A stretch of DNA of 7,467 bases from Candidatus Latescibacterota bacterium (lineage in GTDB: Bacteria; Latescibacterota; 4484-107; B68-G9): the NCBI GenBank assembly GCA_012962735.1, contig DTXA01000309.1, positions 1 through 7,467 of the forward strand, given 5' to 3'. The translations under genes and the position numbers were made by a program. Below, piece after piece: positions 6,725-7,467 of this stretch. Position 1 is the stretch's first letter. Each line of letters begins with the position of its first letter. The notes beneath the pieces were generated by a model that had not been told where the DNA came from, made no database searches, and was given only the letters and a program-made list of their open reading frames with translations.

Positions 6725-7174
6725 TTGAGGGCGGACCATTTCTGTCTCGTACGGGGGACTGCCGAGGGGGGGACCGAGCTGAACGCTTTAGACAACGCTT
6801 TGTTGGACGCAGGGATCGGGGACGTCAACCTCGTCAAGGTCAGCAGCATAATCCCACCCGGATGTCGTCGGGAGGAGAGCCTTCCGTCCTTCCCGAAGGG
6901 GGCTTTCGTGCCGGTCGTATACGTGGCCCACGCTGGCACTATCCCAGGGGACACGATAGCAGCGGCCTTGGCGGTGGGGATAGGATCTGAAGGCTTCGGG
7001 GTGGTGATGGAGGCCCGGGCCGGGAGGGGAAAGGAGGCAGAGGCGTTGGCGAGGGATATGGTGAAGGAGGCCTTCCGGGTCAGGAGCATAGAGCTGCAAG
7101 AGCTTTGGGCGCTCTCCGCAGAGCACCTGGTGGAGCGGATAGGATGTGCCCTTGTGGCGTGTGTGTACTGGTGA
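6725..7174 (+). CDS. pdaD: pyruvoyl-dependent arginine decarboxylase proenzyme
   Basis: 149 residues, at the short end of the family. The enzyme converts arginine to agmatine using a pyruvoyl group made by self-cleavage, not PLP. The cleavage motif is KVSSIIPPG (38-46). By analogy with the Methanocaldococcus enzyme, the chain is cut between S40 and S41, and S41 becomes the pyruvoyl group at the N-terminus of the alpha chain. Downstream are FVPVVYVAHAGTIPGD (61-76) and GFGVVMEA (90-97), whose E96 probably matches the catalytic Glu of the family. The C-terminal CALVACVYW is typical. The start is TTG, chosen because GGGGAGG lies seven bases upstream. An ATG at 6720 is in another frame and stops after two codons. 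Its place beside bpsA and speD points to the arginine/agmatine route to spermidine. Confidence 0.93.
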   Translation: MRADHFCLVRGTAEGGTELNALDNALLDAGIGDVNLVKVSSIIPPGCRREESLPSFPKGAFVPVVYVAHAGTIPGDTIAAALAVGIGSEGFGVVMEARAGRGKEAEALARDMVKEAFRVRSIELQELWALSAEHLVERIGCALVACVYW

Positions 7175-7316
7175 GCTGGGCTAAGTGAACAGTTACATTT
7201 TACAGGCTATGATCGGCAGCTTTGGCCAACAGCCGGTTTGTGGCTTCACTGAAGTTAAGGGAGGAGGTGAGTATCAGGGACACAAACTTCGGGTTCGCCT
7301 AACAAGGAGGTGTGCC
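7175..7316 (+). promoter_or_regulatory. 142-nt structured leader of speD
   Basis: This is the longest non-coding gap in the window. Pairings visible by eye are AGTGAA (7184-7189) with TTCACT (7245-7250); a 6-bp stem ATCGGC (7212-7217) with GCCGGT (7232-7237, one wobble); GTTTGTG (7236-7242) with CACAAAC (7281-7287); GAAGTT (7251-7256) with AACTTC (7285-7290); and CTTC (7244-7247) with GAAG (7251-7254). Several exclude each other, as expected for a switch. The SD is AAGGAGG (7304-7310), six bases before the ATG. An SD-like GGGAGGAGG also lies at 7259-7267. It does not match a SAM riboswitch that I recognise. Energies were not computed. Confidence 0.35.
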
Positions 7317-7467
7317 ATGAGGGTCCTTGGACAGCACTACCTGCTGGAGCTGTGGGGGTGCAACGAGAAGATCGCCAAAACCGAGCAGTTGGAGCTTGGA
7401 GAGGACTATAAAGTTATTATTTTATGGGCATCCCCTATTATTGTGTTGCAGACTCGCCCCGGCCTTA
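7317..7467 (+). CDS. speD: S-adenosylmethionine decarboxylase proenzyme, N-terminal part (runs off window; possibly disrupted)
   Basis: SpeD is a pyruvoyl enzyme that makes decarboxylated SAM, the aminopropyl donor used by spermidine synthases and by BpsA. The first 19 codons (MRVLGQHYLLELWGCNEKI) match the start of the short bacterial/archaeal SpeD type (compare LGRHLVAEFYECDREVL of Thermotoga, from memory). AAGGAGG at 7304-7310 supports the ATG. The frame stays open to the edge, 50 codons, but beyond codon 19 it no longer resembles the family, which should show a helix leading to AGAT and a phenylalanine/histidine-rich strand. From about 7400 the DNA becomes AT-rich, with ATT and TTA codons unlike the neighbours. 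The processing serine would lie just outside the window. The identity of the start is fairly sure; an intact gene is not. Confidence 0.65.
   Translation, partial: MRVLGQHYLLELWGCNEKIAKTEQLELGEDYKVIILWASPIIVLQTRPGL

Noticed and set aside
7175..7316. Known SAM riboswitch or tRNA upstream of speD
   Set aside because: No class-defining SAM-I/SAM-II pattern was recognised and no cloverleaf or TψC-like arm could be built.
1..7467. CRISPR array or tandem repeats
   Set aside because: Many short G/A-rich runs recur because of codon bias, but no regularly spaced direct repeats were found.

Overview
The window carries two gene blocks, all on the + strand, and looks like a piece of a thermophile genome, probably an uncultivated bacterium. 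The pointers are strongly purine-rich coding strands, AGG as the common Arg codon, ATA as the common Ile codon, GTG/TTG starts, good Shine-Dalgarno (SD) sequences, tight ATGA/TGATG gene overlaps, and a polyamine set (BpsA, pyruvoyl arginine decarboxylase, SpeD) typical of thermophiles. Bacteria are favoured by the GlmL-type ATPase and the SD-led genes. An archaeon is not excluded, because bpsA and pdaD are common there. No rRNA, tRNA, CRISPR array or recognisable transposase was seen.

Block 1 (1-5518) opens with the C-terminal part of a GlmL/MutL-family ASKHA-type ATPase and a probable 49-residue ORF. After a 77-nt AT-rich gap comes a five-gene unit joined by overlaps or a 10-nt gap. It holds (i) a soluble protein with an N-terminal barrel-sandwich (biotinyl/lipoyl-like) region and a C-terminal KOW-like domain; (ii) a protein with signal sequence, Fn3-like ectodomain, membrane segment, alpha/beta domain and second membrane segment (resembles DUF6754); (iii) a six-helix membrane protein; (iv) a 272-residue alpha/beta protein with a membrane segment at each end; and (v) a seven-helix membrane protein. 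Nothing in it is a known transporter, secretion system or mutase. It is the best candidate here for an undescribed system: a membrane complex served by a GlmL-like ATPase and a soluble adaptor. The alpha/beta domains of (ii) and (iv) seem to share a strand/helix order and a C-terminal anchor, so they may be old paralogues.

An 11-bp inverted repeat directly after the stop of (v) separates the blocks.

Block 2 (5519-7467) is a polyamine block: bpsA (branched-chain polyamine synthase), pdaD (arginine to agmatine) and the start of speD (decarboxylated SAM, the aminopropyl donor). Together they fit the arginine/agmatine route to spermidine and N4-bis(aminopropyl)spermidine. Each gene has a leader containing AGTGAAC or its complement. 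The bpsA leader can fold to hide its SD, and the 142-nt speD leader has competing pairings. The last ~90 nt no longer look like speD, which suggests a junction, an assembly edge or a broken gene.
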